A stretch of DNA of 64,000 bases from Cafeteria roenbergensis (taxonomy: Eukaryota > Sar > Bigyra > Bicosoecida > Cafeteriaceae). Of the stretch, positions 8,848 through 19,591 are shown piece after piece. The stretch spans positions 744,001-808,000 of the forward strand of contig VLTN01000002.1 in assembly GCA_008330645.1 (NCBI GenBank), written 5' to 3'. The notes beneath the pieces were generated by a model, which searched no databases, was not told the DNA's origin, and was given only the letters and a program-made list of their open reading frames with translations. Position numbers and translations under genes: made by a program. How positions within the stretch are numbered: the first letter of the stretch is position 1; each line of letters starts with the position of its first letter.

Positions 8848-11800
8848 ATGGCGTGGACGCAGTTCACGACCAAGGACCCCCATCGCCCTGGGGCGCGAGA
8901 GTGCCACTCGATGGTGGCGGTGGGGTCCACATTGTACGCGTTTGGTGGCAATGACAAGACGAGGCGGTTTAATGACCTGCACGCCCTCGACTCCGGTCAG
9001 TTCCGGCCTTGCCGAAGCTCGTCCTCGCCCGGCCCCGGCGTGCGAGCCTGCAGCCGCGAACCGCCCTCAGCATTTTGGCCGGAGGCGCCCCCCGCCCCCC
9101 GCCCCCCCCGCGGGCGCGTCAGGGCGGGCTGGGCTCGCTGTCTCGCGGAGCTGGCCCAGCGGGGACCGGCCTGATGACAGGACCAATGGTCTCTTGCGTG
9201 GACAAGTGCCCGCGAAGCTGCCCGCCCGCCTGCGCTGCCCCAGCCCCCAGTCCCCCCCCGCGCCGATGGACAAGCGCGCTCTGGCGCGAGAGCACGCGCG
9301 GATGCCCATGCCTCGCGCGCTTGCGCGCCCCCGCTGCGCCGCTTTTCGCAGAGAGCTACTGCTGGGCGACAATAACGCCCGCCGCGGGCAGCGAGATCCC
9401 GTGTATGCGAACCGCCCATGCTGCCACGACATACGCGCACTTCATGATCATCTTCGGTGGCTGGAACGGCGAGCGCGAGCTGGACGACGTGTTCAGCTTT
9501 GACACCGGTGAGGCACGCGGCGGCAGCCGGCACGCGACCCTCTCCGGCTTTGTTCGAAGCGACCAGCGTGCGCTTCACTCGTTTTGCTCCTTCAGCGCCC
9601 CTTGTGTGTTTCCCGCTCGCAGAGGCCCTGCTTTGGCGGGAGCTCAAGGGGTCCGGCCCCGGACCCAGCGGGCGGCATTTCCCGGCGCTGGCGGTTGTTC
9701 GCAAGCAGCTCATGGTGTTTGGAGGCTTCAACGGCACACACTGGTGCAACGACGTGCACGTGATGAACCTCGGTGAGCACCCCCCCCCCCGCAAGCCGAG
9801 CTTGGCGCGCTGTCAAAGGTCGCGCCGCTTGCACATCTCGCGCCGTCCTCGGGCCGCGAGCGGCGGCCGGCTGCGGCGGCAGCGCTCGAGCTGCGCTCCG
9901 GACGAGTCTTAGCTGCGCGAACTGTGCATTTTCGTGCGAAGTTTCCCCAGCCCCGACAGTTGCGGCATGCCAGCGCCCCCGCTTGTCCCGCCCTTGTCGG
10001 CCCTCATACTCCGCATGGCGCAGAAACCCTTGCTTGGACCAAAGTGGATTTGCAGGGCCCAGCGCCGACTCCGCGCGCGTCGGCCACTGCTGTGGCGGTT
10101 CCTGGCGACCGGGTGATCGTCTTTGGTGGCTTCGACGGAACGGCCGGATCCAGCGAGGGTGCTGCTGGAAGCGACTTTCGTGACGATGCCTGGGTGTTGC
10201 ACACCGTGGACGAGTCGGGCGCGGAGGCGTTCGCCTGGGAGGCGCTCGAGAAGCCGACTGGGCGCCGCCGCCAGGATGTTGTGTGGCCGCCCCCGTCTTC
10301 CGGGCACTCTGCCACAGCCGTTGGGAGCCACATGGTTGTTTTCGGTGGCCGCTCCAGCGAAAAGCGATTCAACGGCACCTTCGCCCTGAACAGCGACACA
10401 ATGGTTTGGACCGAGCTTGCCACCCGCGGCCAGTTGCCGTGCCCCAGGAAGACGCAAGCCATGGCGTGCGTGGGGTCGCGGGTCTTCGTTGTGGGAGGTC
10501 ACAACGGCGGCCCGGATGGCTGGCTGGACGACTGCCACATCCTGCACGTGGGGAGTGCCCTGCGGTCCGCAAGCGTGGCAGCCGGCCCGCTCGCTGGCTT
10601 CATGCCAGCGACGGCTCCAGCGCCAAGCCCCTCGGCGTCCGACTCCGCCTCCCTCCGCCGCGACCTCTGCTCCCTGCTCGACTTGGACCTGACCGCCGAC
10701 CTTCTCAGCCCTCCGCCGCCGCTGGACGGGTCCGAGGATACGTTCGGGCCTCGAGACGAGACTGCGGCGGCGGCCTTCGAGTCCATCGCTCGGCGCCCGA
10801 CACGCGGCGCCGCAGGGCTCTGGCCCACCTCTGACGACCAGACGGCCCCTCGCGACCCTGTCTTTCCAGGATTGCGGGCCGGCAGCTCGACTGCCCTGCC
10901 ACTTCGCCGCACCGTTGCCGACGACTGGGGCTCCCGCACGCAGCTGGGTGACGTGACGTTTGTGGTGCAGGGCCGCAGGATTGCACTGCACAAGTGCGTT
11001 CTCGCAGCCAGGTCAGAGTACTACCGTCGTGAGTCCGTTCGCGTAGGCTGGGGCTGCATCGCGCCCGCCCCCTGTCGCTGCTGCGCCTTTTGCTCGGAAC
11101 AGTGCCCAGCTTTTGGCTGCCTCAGAGCGACGCGCCGAAGCCTCTGGCTCGTTGCTACTCTTTCCGCGCAGAGATGTTCACGTGCTCCATGGCCGAGGCC
11201 GTCGAGGCCCACCCCGTCATCCCACTGGTTGACGTCCCCATCCCCATCTTTCTCGCCCTCATCCGCTACATCTACGCCGACCAACTGCCTCCCCGGCCAG
11301 TTCGCGACCGTCTGGTCCCAGGTTTGCTCCAGCAGGCTCAGCGCCTTGGCATCGTGCGCCTCTCGGTGCTCTGCCAACAGCACCTCGCCTCGCGCCTCTC
11401 GGTTCACAACGCCGTGGCGATGCTGGATGCCGCAGACACCCACGGCGCAATCCCGCTGCGCCGCGCGGCCTTTGCATTCGTGCTGGACAACTTCGCGGCC
11501 GTGTCGCGCACGCTGGCGTTCCTGCAGCTCCGCGCCGATCTGCTCCGCCACATCATGTGGCGCAGAGCTCGCCGGCGGAGCAAGCCGCAGGACCGCCGAG
11601 CCTTGACGTGGGACGCGGTGGAGCAAGGCCTTGACGATGCCAACAGGTCCCCCGAGGTGGTCTTTGAGCTTTCCTCCGAGGAGGACGCGCGAGCGGCAGC
11701 AGCGCAGCAGGGCGCCGCAGGGCCGTCTTCCTCCTCCTCATCTTCATCTTCTTCTTCTTCTTCTTCATCTTCTTCTTCATCTTCCTCCTCCTCCTCTTCC

Positions 11801-12910
11801 TCCACCGCGGTCGGAGCAAAGGCGCAAGCTGGCGCGTCGACCGATCCGTCTGCAGAGGGCGCCGCTCACTCGGCGGCTGCTTCTGCTGCCGCGGCTGAGG
11901 ATGCGACTGGAGGAGGCCACGTCGCCATCGCGCCCTCGGCCGCAACGCAGCGCCTCTCCTCCGTCCTTGGCAGGCGTGCCAGCGACGCTGCGGCTTGCGA
12001 GGGCGGGAGCACGGCGCAACTGGGGCAGTGCGCGGCAACAGCGTTCGCTGCCGTGCTGGAGAATGGTGCCAACGTCGGCAGGAGCAAGCGGCCGCTTGCG
12101 GCAGCCGATAGCCCCGACGCCAAGCGAGCGCGCCCGGCGCAGGCAGCGGCGACGCAACGCAGCCAAGCACGTGGCCCTGCCCAGCTTGCAGCTGCGGGGG
12201 ACGTGACCGAGCGCCCCCCGCTGGCGCTAAGCGAGGAGGAGGGTATGGCTCACGAGGACGACGAGGATGACGAGGACGAGGACGAAGAGGCGAGGGAGGA
12301 GGAGGCCGAGTGCGAGGAGGACCGCCCTCAGCCGCCATCCAGCTCGGTGCCGGGGCGCCGGCCAGCGGTTGGGCTGGGGGTGGCAGTTACGGCCCAAGGG
12401 CCGGGTGCCCGGCCAGTGGGCGCCAGTGTGCCCCGCATGAGCGGGCACGGGGCGGACGACAGCAACGGGAGCGTGGAAAGCCCCAGCGTGGGGGGCTCCA
12501 GGGCTGGGGCCGAGGAGGCGCACTCCGAACACAACGGAACTCGCCAGCGTCTGAGTGATGCTGTTGCAACCGGGGCACAGGCTTCGCGCCGAGGCGTCGG
12601 CGATGAGTCAACGACAAATGGGATGGCTGTGGGCAGGGTGCATGGGGGGTTGAGCGCAAGGTCCGCGTGTGCCGGCACCGAGCATCGGGGCACTCAAGTC
12701 GACGACGGGGGCGAGGAGCACGGTGTTGGCGACGACGACGATGATGACGGCGGCGACGGTGACGACGAGGACGGCGACGAGGACGGCGCCACGCGCGACG
12801 GCTCGACACTCGCAAACCACGGCGCGGCCGGTCGCCGTCGCCCTGCGGGAGCGTCCTCTCGCCCACGCCCCGTGCGCCGTTCTGCACGCGCTCGCCGCGT
12901 CCCCAAGTAG
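8848..12910 (+). CDS. Kelch-repeat BTB/POZ protein (LZTR1-like)
   Basis: Five exons (8848-8995, 9352-9507, 9623-9772, 10024-11028, 11172-12910) give 1065 residues; all four introns are phase 1. The first exons each carry one kelch blade (LYAFGGNDKTRRFNDLHALD; IIFGGWNGERELDDVFSFD; LMVFGGFNGTHWCNDVHVMN). Three more lie in exon 4 (VIVFGGFDG, MVVFGGRSS, VFVVGGHNG), making a six-bladed propeller. A BTB domain follows (GDVTFVVQGRRIALHKCVLA, split by an intron at SEYYR, then MFTCSMAEAVE) with a BACK-like helix region. The tail is disordered: a 25-30 Ser run, acidic blocks, KRAR and a basic C-terminus. Such proteins are substrate adaptors for CUL3 ubiquitin ligases, and LZTR1 has the same Kelch-then-BTB order. 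That it pairs with CUL3 is inference. The basic tail suggests a nuclear location. Confidence 0.9.
11727..11806 (+). repeat. TCN-codon microsatellite encoding poly-Ser
   Basis: An imperfect run of tct/tcc/tca triplets encodes an uninterrupted serine tract in the disordered tail of the Kelch-BTB protein. The low GC of this run stands out from its surroundings. Confidence 0.85.
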
Positions 12911-13101
12911 GGGCAGTTTGTTCCGTTCTCGCCAAGTTGCCGGTCTATCGGCCTTGCAGCGAGGGCGCGTGTGAGTGCATGGCTGTGCTCCATTGTTAAG
13001 GGGCCCTTTTGAGAGCGCAGGGCCTTTTGGGTCCTGGTGCCTGCCTCCACGCACAGCCTGCCACTCGCGCGCTGTCTCTGAACACTGCAGCGAGCCCGCC
13101 C

Positions 13102-14717
13102 TCAGCCCCGCACTGCAGTCCTGCGCAGCCACTCCTCCACACGAGACTGCAAGTCCCGCCTGGGCTTGCAGTCTGCAATGGCGCACGGTTCCGCTGTCAG
13201 CGGGTCCGGCCCAACCACGCCAGCATCGCCAGGCCGCTCCTGCCGGCCGCCTCGCGCCAGCATCCAGCCTGCAAGCGAGGCCGCGTCGCACACGAAGCCG
13301 CTGGGCGTCTCGACGGGGTCAAGCATCGCCTGGCCGGAAAACGGACACAGCAGGTCTTGGCTTGGCCGCACAAGGGAGGCAGCGGCTCCCGGCCCGCCAG
13401 CGGGGAGCGCCGCAGCCGCGCCCCTCAGCCGGCCCAGGCCCCCTGCCATCGGCGGGAGGTGGTGGGGAGCCCTGGCAGCGCTGCCGCCGCGCCCCCCGAT
13501 GCCCGTCCCGGGCGATCCGGCGAGGTGCGGCAGGGCGGCTGCAGGAGGGAGACCCTGCTGCGGGGGAAGCGCTGGTGCTGGAGAGCCCCCCGGCGAGGCT
13601 GCGGCGTCGGCAAGCGCGCGCCCGGCAGGCGATGCGGCCTCGGCTTCCGGGTCTGCATCGCTTGGAGGCTCGTGCTCGGTCGTTGGCGGTGCGCGGTCCC
13701 CGTGCGGGACGAAGGAGGGCGTAACCCCCTCAGAGGGCGAGGCAGCGCCCTCGTCGTCGGCCGCAAGCAGGTCTGCTGACATGGCCTCCACGCGCCGGTG
13801 GGTCGCCTCGTGGGCAAAGGCAAGGCGAGCGAAGGACGGGCAACCACGGAACACTGGCAGCGCTGGGTCAGCTGACAGCAGGACAGCGCTGACGGTGTGC
13901 CAGTCGGCATCGCTCAGCGCCAGAACCGCCGCCCGGAGGGATCGAAGCAGGGCCGACTGGTGCGGCGACGGCTCCCACAGCGCGCCGCTCGCCGCTGCCA
14001 CGACGCCGCCCTCGTCGTCATCTTCGGCGTCCACCGCCGCAAGCGCCCGCCGGCGCTCAAGGGACGGCGTGCTCGCTTGCGTGGGGCCGCCCGAGCGGAG
14101 GGCCCCGGCGGGGAGGGGGCTGCCCCCGGGCGGCGACGCGAAGCCCTTGAGCAGGGCGGCGGCACGCCCGGCACGTGGCGCCCCCCCATGAGCAGGAGCG
14201 GAGGAGGCGGCGGGCACCGCGAGGGGCAGGCCGGCGCTCCCGCCCGGGCCAGCGGCGACCCCCGGTGCGGCGGTCGTCGCTTCGCCTTCCGCTCCGCTGC
14301 CCAGCGCGTCCGTGTTGATGCACAGCCGGAGCAGCGGCGAAACCGCCCACTGCGCGCCCTTGGGCAGGACTGCGGCGCACCGCGCGAGCGTCTCCACGTC
14401 CCCGAGAGCCCCTCGCTGGCCGCGGCATCGCAAGGCTGCAGTGGCGCAGAATGTCAGGGCGACGGCCAGGCTCCGGGCGGCCCGCCCTGACGGGTCAGAA
14501 CCAGCGGCCCCGCCCCGCGCGGACGCGCTCGTCTCCGCTTCGTCGAGGCAGAGCGCCAGGAAGGGCAGGGCCACGTCGCGGCAGAGGGCCTCTCCGTCGG
14601 CAGACGACAGCGCCGAAAGGATTGTCCGTGCCGCGCGCGGCCCAGACCCCCGCAGCAGCTCGTTCAGGAGGCCGAGGGCCGAGGCGGCCAGCTGGTGGAC
14701 GTGCGCGCGCTCAGCCG

Positions 14718-14749
<32 letters not shown>

Positions 14750-15847
14750 CCGTCCACGACGGCGCCACGGCCGGTGGCGCCTTTCCTCTGGGGTGTCGTG
14801 GCGTTGGGCTGGCACGGTGCCGGGCCGGCTCCGGCTCTGCCGATGGCCGAGCCTGCAATGCCGCCGCCTGATAGGCACCCCACTGCCAGCAGCGGGGCCA
14901 CCGACGCCCGCATGGTGCGCAGCGCGTGCCTTGCCGGCTCCAGGAGCACCGCCGCGAGCGACGCACGTCTCTCAACGAGGCGATCGCTCAGGTTTCCCAT
15001 GGAAGGCGCAGCAGAGCCCCCGCCAGACCCGGCGCCCGCGCGAGCCCTCCTGCGCCCCCGGCGCGTGGGCCTGGAGGGGTCAATGGCGCCAGCGGCGTCG
15101 GACGCCGCGGCTGCGAAGTGCGCGTCCGCGTCAGCCGCCCGCCGCAGCGTGGCTGCAGCAGCCGCGCGCACGCCCAGCGGCGCCGCAGGCATCACCATGA
15201 CGGACAGGAGTGCGTCTACCGCCGCAGGCACCCTGCCGCCGAAGAGCTCCATGGTGGCAGAGCCGGGGAGCTCGCCGCCCGCGACGCGGAGGGCCAAGCC
15301 GAGCACTGACGCGTGCACGCCGTCGCACGACGGCCCGCCGCCCACCTCCGCGGCATCCAGCAGCGCTTCCAGCTCGTCGTCGAACGCATCCCCGTCTGGC
15401 CCCTCCACGAGCCGCTCGGCGACGCGGCTGGCTTCGCGGCCGCCCACGGAGTCCAGCAGCAGGCACAGCACGTCCACCGCCGCGTGGCGGCAGTCCAGTG
15501 GCGCGTCGGGGGCGGACATCATCGCGGTCTGTGTGTGCGCGCGCGTGTGAGCGGAGGATGAGGAGGACGAGGACGGGGGGCTGGGTCGGGCGGCGGAGCA
15601 CGGCGCGCGGCGCTGAGCGGGCGGTCGCAGAAGCCAGTCTGAGCGACCCGTGCGCTCGCGAGCGTTGGGCGGCCGCCTCTGGGCTCACTGCGAGGTCCAC
15701 CACCTCCAGCTTCTCCGCTAGGGATGCTTGCGCCGCCGCGCGCGGGAGCGCGCCTCGCGCGGCAGACCGAATGCGAGCGGGTCCGCGGGAGTTCCGCAGC
15801 GTTGTCAGCAACTGCGTCAAGTCGCCGGCTGGGCCATCGTCGTCCAT
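13102..15847 (-). CDS. U-box protein with helical-repeat N-terminus
   Basis: Two exons on the minus strand, 15689-15847 (53 codons) and 13102-15528, join in phase 0 to 861 residues. The N-terminal two thirds is helical and Ala-rich with armadillo-like stretches (AAVDVLCLLLDSVGGREASR; ASVLGLALRVAGGELPGS; ALGLLNELLRGSGPRAARTI), broken by Gly/Ser linkers and an acidic Asp/Glu repeat. The C-terminus has a U-box-type fold: LLCPFSGQAMLDPVETPSGF, then CDAASLAGWMLA, DPLTAEPC, and LQSRVEEWLRR. U-boxes bind E2 enzymes without zinc. Putative role: an E3 ubiquitin ligase in which the repeats bind substrate. A U-box at the extreme C-terminus after ARM-like repeats is less usual than the plant U-box-then-ARM order but resembles UFD2/CHIP order. 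The start ATG at 15847 diverges from GAR1 by 240 bp. Confidence 0.75.
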
Positions 15848-16087
15848 TGCGCGCGGCCCTCCGCGTCCGCAGCGCTGTCAGTCGCCCGTCCGGTCGGCGC
15901 GCGCGCGGGCACTCCCCGCGAGGCCGCTGGTCAGCGTGGCCCGCGCCGCCGGCCGTTTCGTTCCGGCCGCCCAGCGCGGCAGAGCCCCTCTGCCGACGCA
16001 AGGCCAGGGCTCTGCTTTGGCCTCACGGCTGAAAGGGCTTGGTGCGGCGGCTCGGCCGCGCCCGCGCCGGCACAGCGGGGAAACAGC
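15848..16087. promoter_or_regulatory. Putative bidirectional promoter, U-box gene / GAR1
   Basis: 240 bp between divergent start codons (ATG at 15847 on minus, 16088 on plus). GC-rich, no clear TATA element. Called from layout. Confidence 0.4.
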
Positions 16088-17178
16088 ATGTTCCGTGGTC
16101 GCGGCGGCGGACGTGGCGGATTCGGTGGTGGCGGCGGCTTCGGCGGCCGTGGGCGCGGCGGCGGGCGCGGCGGCGGGCGCGGCGGCTTCCGCGGCGGCCG
16201 TGGCGGCGGGCGCGGCGGCGGCGGCGGCTTCTACGACGGCCCGCCCGCCGAGGTGATGGGTGAGCGCCCCTCTGGCTCAGGGCGATGCGGTTTGCAACGG
16301 ATGGTCCCGGGACCGCGCGGCCCGGGTGCCGCCGGTGGGGCGCTACGCGGGCGCGCGTGCGCAGCCTTTGCCGTGCTCACACCGATTTGCAAGGGAGCAA
16401 GGCCGCCGCCCACTTTGAGGGATTTGCCGCCGCCTGACCGGCCTCGGCGCCTGCCCCCACCCGCTCGCTGCCCTCCCCGCGCGCCCATCCCGCCGCAGAG
16501 GTCGGCACGTACATGCACGAGTGCGAGGGGCAGATGGTGTGCAAGACTACCGTGCCGGAGCAGGTGCCGTACTTCAACGCGGGCATCTACTCCTCCACCA
16601 TGACCAAGTACGGCCAGGTGGACGAGGTCTTTGGCGCCGTCAACGATGTTGTGAGCCCGGTTTAGTCTCGCATGGGCCCTGGCTGCGCTGCCCGCGCGGC
16701 CAGTGCGGTCGCCGGCAAGTGCAAAAGCAATGGTTGGCACAGCGCTCCAGGTTGCGTCCGGCCTCGCGCCCCTGGCCGCCGTGGCGTCGCTTCTCGACGT
16801 GGGTTGGCCCTTTGCGGTGACCATTTACCTTTGCCGCAGCTCTTCTCGGTGCGCTGCGAGACCGGCGTCGTGGCAAGCTCGTTCAAGGAGGGCGACAAGG
16901 TCTACATCGGCACCGACAAGATGCTTCCCGTGTCGCGCTTCCTTCCCAAGCCCAAGGGCTCCGGTGGCGGCTCTCGTGGTGGATCTCGTGGTGGATCTCG
17001 TGGCGGCAGCGTGCGGGGCGGCTTCAGGGGCCGTGGCGGCTTCGGCGGCCGCGGTGGCGGCCGCGGTGGCGGCCGTGGTGGCTTCGGCGGCCGTGGTGGC
17101 GGCCGCGGTGGCGGCCGTGGTGGCTTCGGTGGCGGCCGTGGCCGCGGCGGCTTCGGCGGCGGCCGTGGGCGCTACTGA
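16088..17178 (+). CDS. GAR1: H/ACA snoRNP subunit GAR1
   Basis: Three exons, 16088-16259, 16499-16650 and 16840-17178, join to 220 residues, close to the usual GAR1 length. The protein opens and closes with Gly/Arg-rich (RGG/GAR) domains. Between them is the conserved core: [69 protein letters not shown] and [16 protein letters not shown]1 binds the pseudouridine synthase Cbf5/dyskerin in H/ACA ribonucleoproteins, which modify rRNA and snRNA in the nucleolus. The introns split the core, with phases 1 and 0. The C-terminal RGG part is built from near-identical ggccgtggtggc-type units, so it is prone to length change. Identification is strong. Confidence 0.95.
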
Positions 17179-17476
17179 GTGCCCCGCGCGCCGTTGTCGT
17201 GTTGCTGCCCGGCATCGCGCAACTCCTGCCGGTCGCCGGGCCATGCGGCCGGTGCCCCCCCCCCCTTCCTCCCCCCTCTCCTGTGCGGAACTGCGTGTGT
17301 GATTGCTCCCACTGCCTGCCAAACCCGCGTCTCGCGTGTTTCACCCCTCGTTCGCTAGACCAGCCCTGCCAAGCGGCTCCTGGCCTCACCCAATCGGCCT
17401 TGGGGAGCCGAGAGCCCGGTGTTTCACGCAGTGTTGTGGCAGTCGTCAGCGCGCCAAACCTGGTCCCGCGCCCCAG

Positions 17477-18948
17477 TCACACACGCTCGTCGTCCGGCAT
17501 GGTCTCGCCCGCGGCTTCCATGATACGCTTGGCCGCGTCGTCCCGAGAGAGGAGCAGGTCGATCTCTGCCAGCCGCGCCTTGAGGCGCGCCTCCGCCTGC
17601 TCGCGGCTCTCGATCTTCACCGGGACCCAGTCCGGAAGCCACGCCATGGCGGTGGAGCTACCGATGTCGCCCTCCTGGGCGCCAAGCAGCCGCCCAGCAA
17701 GCCACTGCCCGATGGTGCCGGCCTCCTTGTCAGACCGGTCGGACAGCCGCTCCGCCTCCGCCCGCGCTTCCTCGCCCAGCAGCACGGACTTGGCTGGCCC
17801 CTCGCCGTCGTCCTCGCCCAGCGCCCGGCGTAGCGCGGCTGCCTGCTGGCGCGCTCTGGCGGCATCAAAGCTCTCCACTGCGAGCTGCCCGCAGAACCCA
17901 AAGAAGCCCCACGCAACAGCGCCCTGCAGCCCCCTGACGGGCCCGGCTGCGAGCGTCAGGAGGGACAGCAGCGGTCGAAGCAACGGCGCTGCTGGGAGTA
18001 CCGCTGTCGCCGGACAGGGCGCGGACAGCAGCGGGCGCCGCGCCGGGCAACAGCGCGCAGCGGGCCCCGCGCCCTCGCGCATGCTCTCGGGGCAGGGCGG
18101 CAGCGGGGCGGCAGGGCGGCAGCGGGGCGGCAGCGGGGCGGCAGCGGGGCGGCAGCGGGGCGGCAGGGCGGTAGCGTGGCAGCGGGGCAACGAGGAGCCG
18201 CTCACCGTGGAGGGAGGTGAGCAGGCCGCCGGATATGGACCCAGCGACGGCGCTACTCATGCGCGGCAGGCCCGGCCCCGCAGTCATCATGGTTTCTCGC
18301 GCGGCTGCGGGCGGGGCGGGGCGGGGAGGGGAGGGGGTTTGGCGGCAGGGAGTAGCGGGGCTTGCCAGGCATGCACTCACCTGCCGAGAGCCGCGTGCAG
18401 TGCGCCTCGTCCGGTACGCTCGATGCAGGCGCTATGTGGGAGCAACGCACGCCGCAGAGCGTGGCGCGGGTTCGCATCGCGACACTCACTGAAGAAGAGC
18501 CCCCCAAACACGCCGTAGTTCACAAACATGCCAACCACGTACACGGGCATGCTCTGGCGCCGCACGACGGCGAGCACCGCGCCGGTAGCAGCGCCCACCA
18601 TAGCTGCAGAGGACGGCGGGGAGGAGGTGGGGCGTGGGGGCGTGGGGGGAGCAGGGCACAGAACTCGACCAAGTCGCGGTGACCAGGGCGCGACGGGCCA
18701 GACGCGCAAGCGAGCAGAAGCGCCAATGCGAAGGGCGCAACGCACCCGCAATACCAGTGTACACGATGACGTGCTGCGCCGACTGAACCCCGCCCCGCGA
18801 AGGCTGGGGCGGTGCGCCTGCGGAAGCAAACAGAGAGCGCCGCGGTGCAACGGCAGCGCGTTCAGGACGGGGAGGGCGCTCAAGAGGGCAGCCGCGCGCC
18901 AGCACCAACACGAGCAGCTTCGCGCCCCCACTGCAGCTCACTGGCCAT
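17477..18948 (-). CDS. Four-helix-like small membrane protein, unknown family
   Basis: Five exons rejoin in frame: 18942-18948 (only ATGGCCA), 18746-18817, 18490-18603, 18206-18304 and 17477-17988, giving 267 residues. All introns are phase 1. The N-terminal half has hydrophobic segments (HVIVYTGIAAMVGAATGAVLAVV; YVVGMFVNYGVFGGLFFS; SSAVAGSISGGLLTSL; LLRPLLSLLTLAAGPV; VAWGFFGFCGQLA). Gly/Ala-rich helices of this kind resemble mitochondrial inner-membrane proteins of the Tim17 type in layout, but no signature was confirmed. The C-terminus is hydrophilic, with LPDWVPVKIESREQAEARLK, a short helical segment. One acceptor is a NAGNAG (17989-17994). A mitochondrial or ER membrane protein is my inference. 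It diverges from PKR1 by 107 bp. Confidence 0.72.
18095..18190 (-). repeat. GC-rich tandem repeat inside an intron
   Basis: Repeats of an 11-bp unit (ggggcggcagc with shorter variants) fill part of intron 4 of the preceding membrane-protein gene (intron 17989-18205). On the coding strand it reads as C-rich, GCTGCCCC-type repeats. Confidence 0.8.
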
Positions 18949-19055
18949 TGCCTTGGCCGGGAGGGGACAGAGTGTGGCCGGCTTGGCAGTCGCGGGCTCT
19001 GCTTGGCCCGGCGCACAACGGGCTGGCTTGCAGCACCGGGAGACAGCGGGCTGCC
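18949..19055. promoter_or_regulatory. Putative compact bidirectional promoter
   Basis: Only 107 bp separate the minus-strand ATG at 18948 and the plus-strand ATG at 19056, the tightest divergent pair in the window. Both start sites and 5' UTRs must fit here or overlap. Confidence 0.4.
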
Positions 19056-19591
19056 ATGACCGAGCAACCCCAGAAAGGCGTCGTCATGGCAGCGGTGGGG
19101 GCGGTGTGGGACAGCATCGTGACTCCCGGAGGCTCCAGCGGGCTGGTCAGGACATTTGCCACTGTCATGGGGCTGCTGGCCCTTCCGATTGTGTTCTTGC
19201 TGTTCGAGACAGGTGCCAACTTGCACGTCATGGTGATGGCGGCTTTGTGGTGCGGACTGGCGGCGTCGATGTGGTGGTGAGACGGCCCTGTTGCGCGGGG
19301 GGCTTGCGGCCCGGCTGTTGTTGCACTCGCTCACGAGCCCCTCGCTCCTTCGGCACCCGATCGCAAGCTCGCAGGGTCTGGACGGTCCAGCAAACAGTCG
19401 AGGCAACGGAGGGGTCCTTCTCCGCGAAAGAGGCGGACACTGGCAAGGCCCCCAAGGTGGAGGCGCCTGCTGCCGACGAAGTCACGGCGGCGCACAGCGA
19501 GCAGCTCGCAGACGCGCCGGCCGAAGTGGCCACTGCCGCGCCGGTCGCGTCGCCACCGAGCGCGCGGCGCCGGCGGCGCAAGGCCGAGTAG
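19056..19591 (+). CDS. PKR1: PKR1-type ER membrane V-ATPase assembly factor
   Basis: Two exons, 19056-19276 and 19375-19591 (phase 2 junction completing a Trp codon), give 145 residues. The N-terminal region shows the Pkr1 pattern: AVWDSIVTPGGSSGLVRTF, a membrane helix (VMGLLALPIVFLLFETGA), NLHVMVMAALWCGLAASMWW and WTVQQTVEA. The tail is Ala/Glu-rich and ends in a cluster RRRRRKAE, an ER-retention-like basic end. Yeast Pkr1 is a small ER protein needed to assemble the V0 sector of the vacuolar ATPase; the same role is inferred here. The WD-S-TPG motif and two-helix layout are the main evidence. The family is small and divergent, so confidence is moderate to high. Confidence 0.78.
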
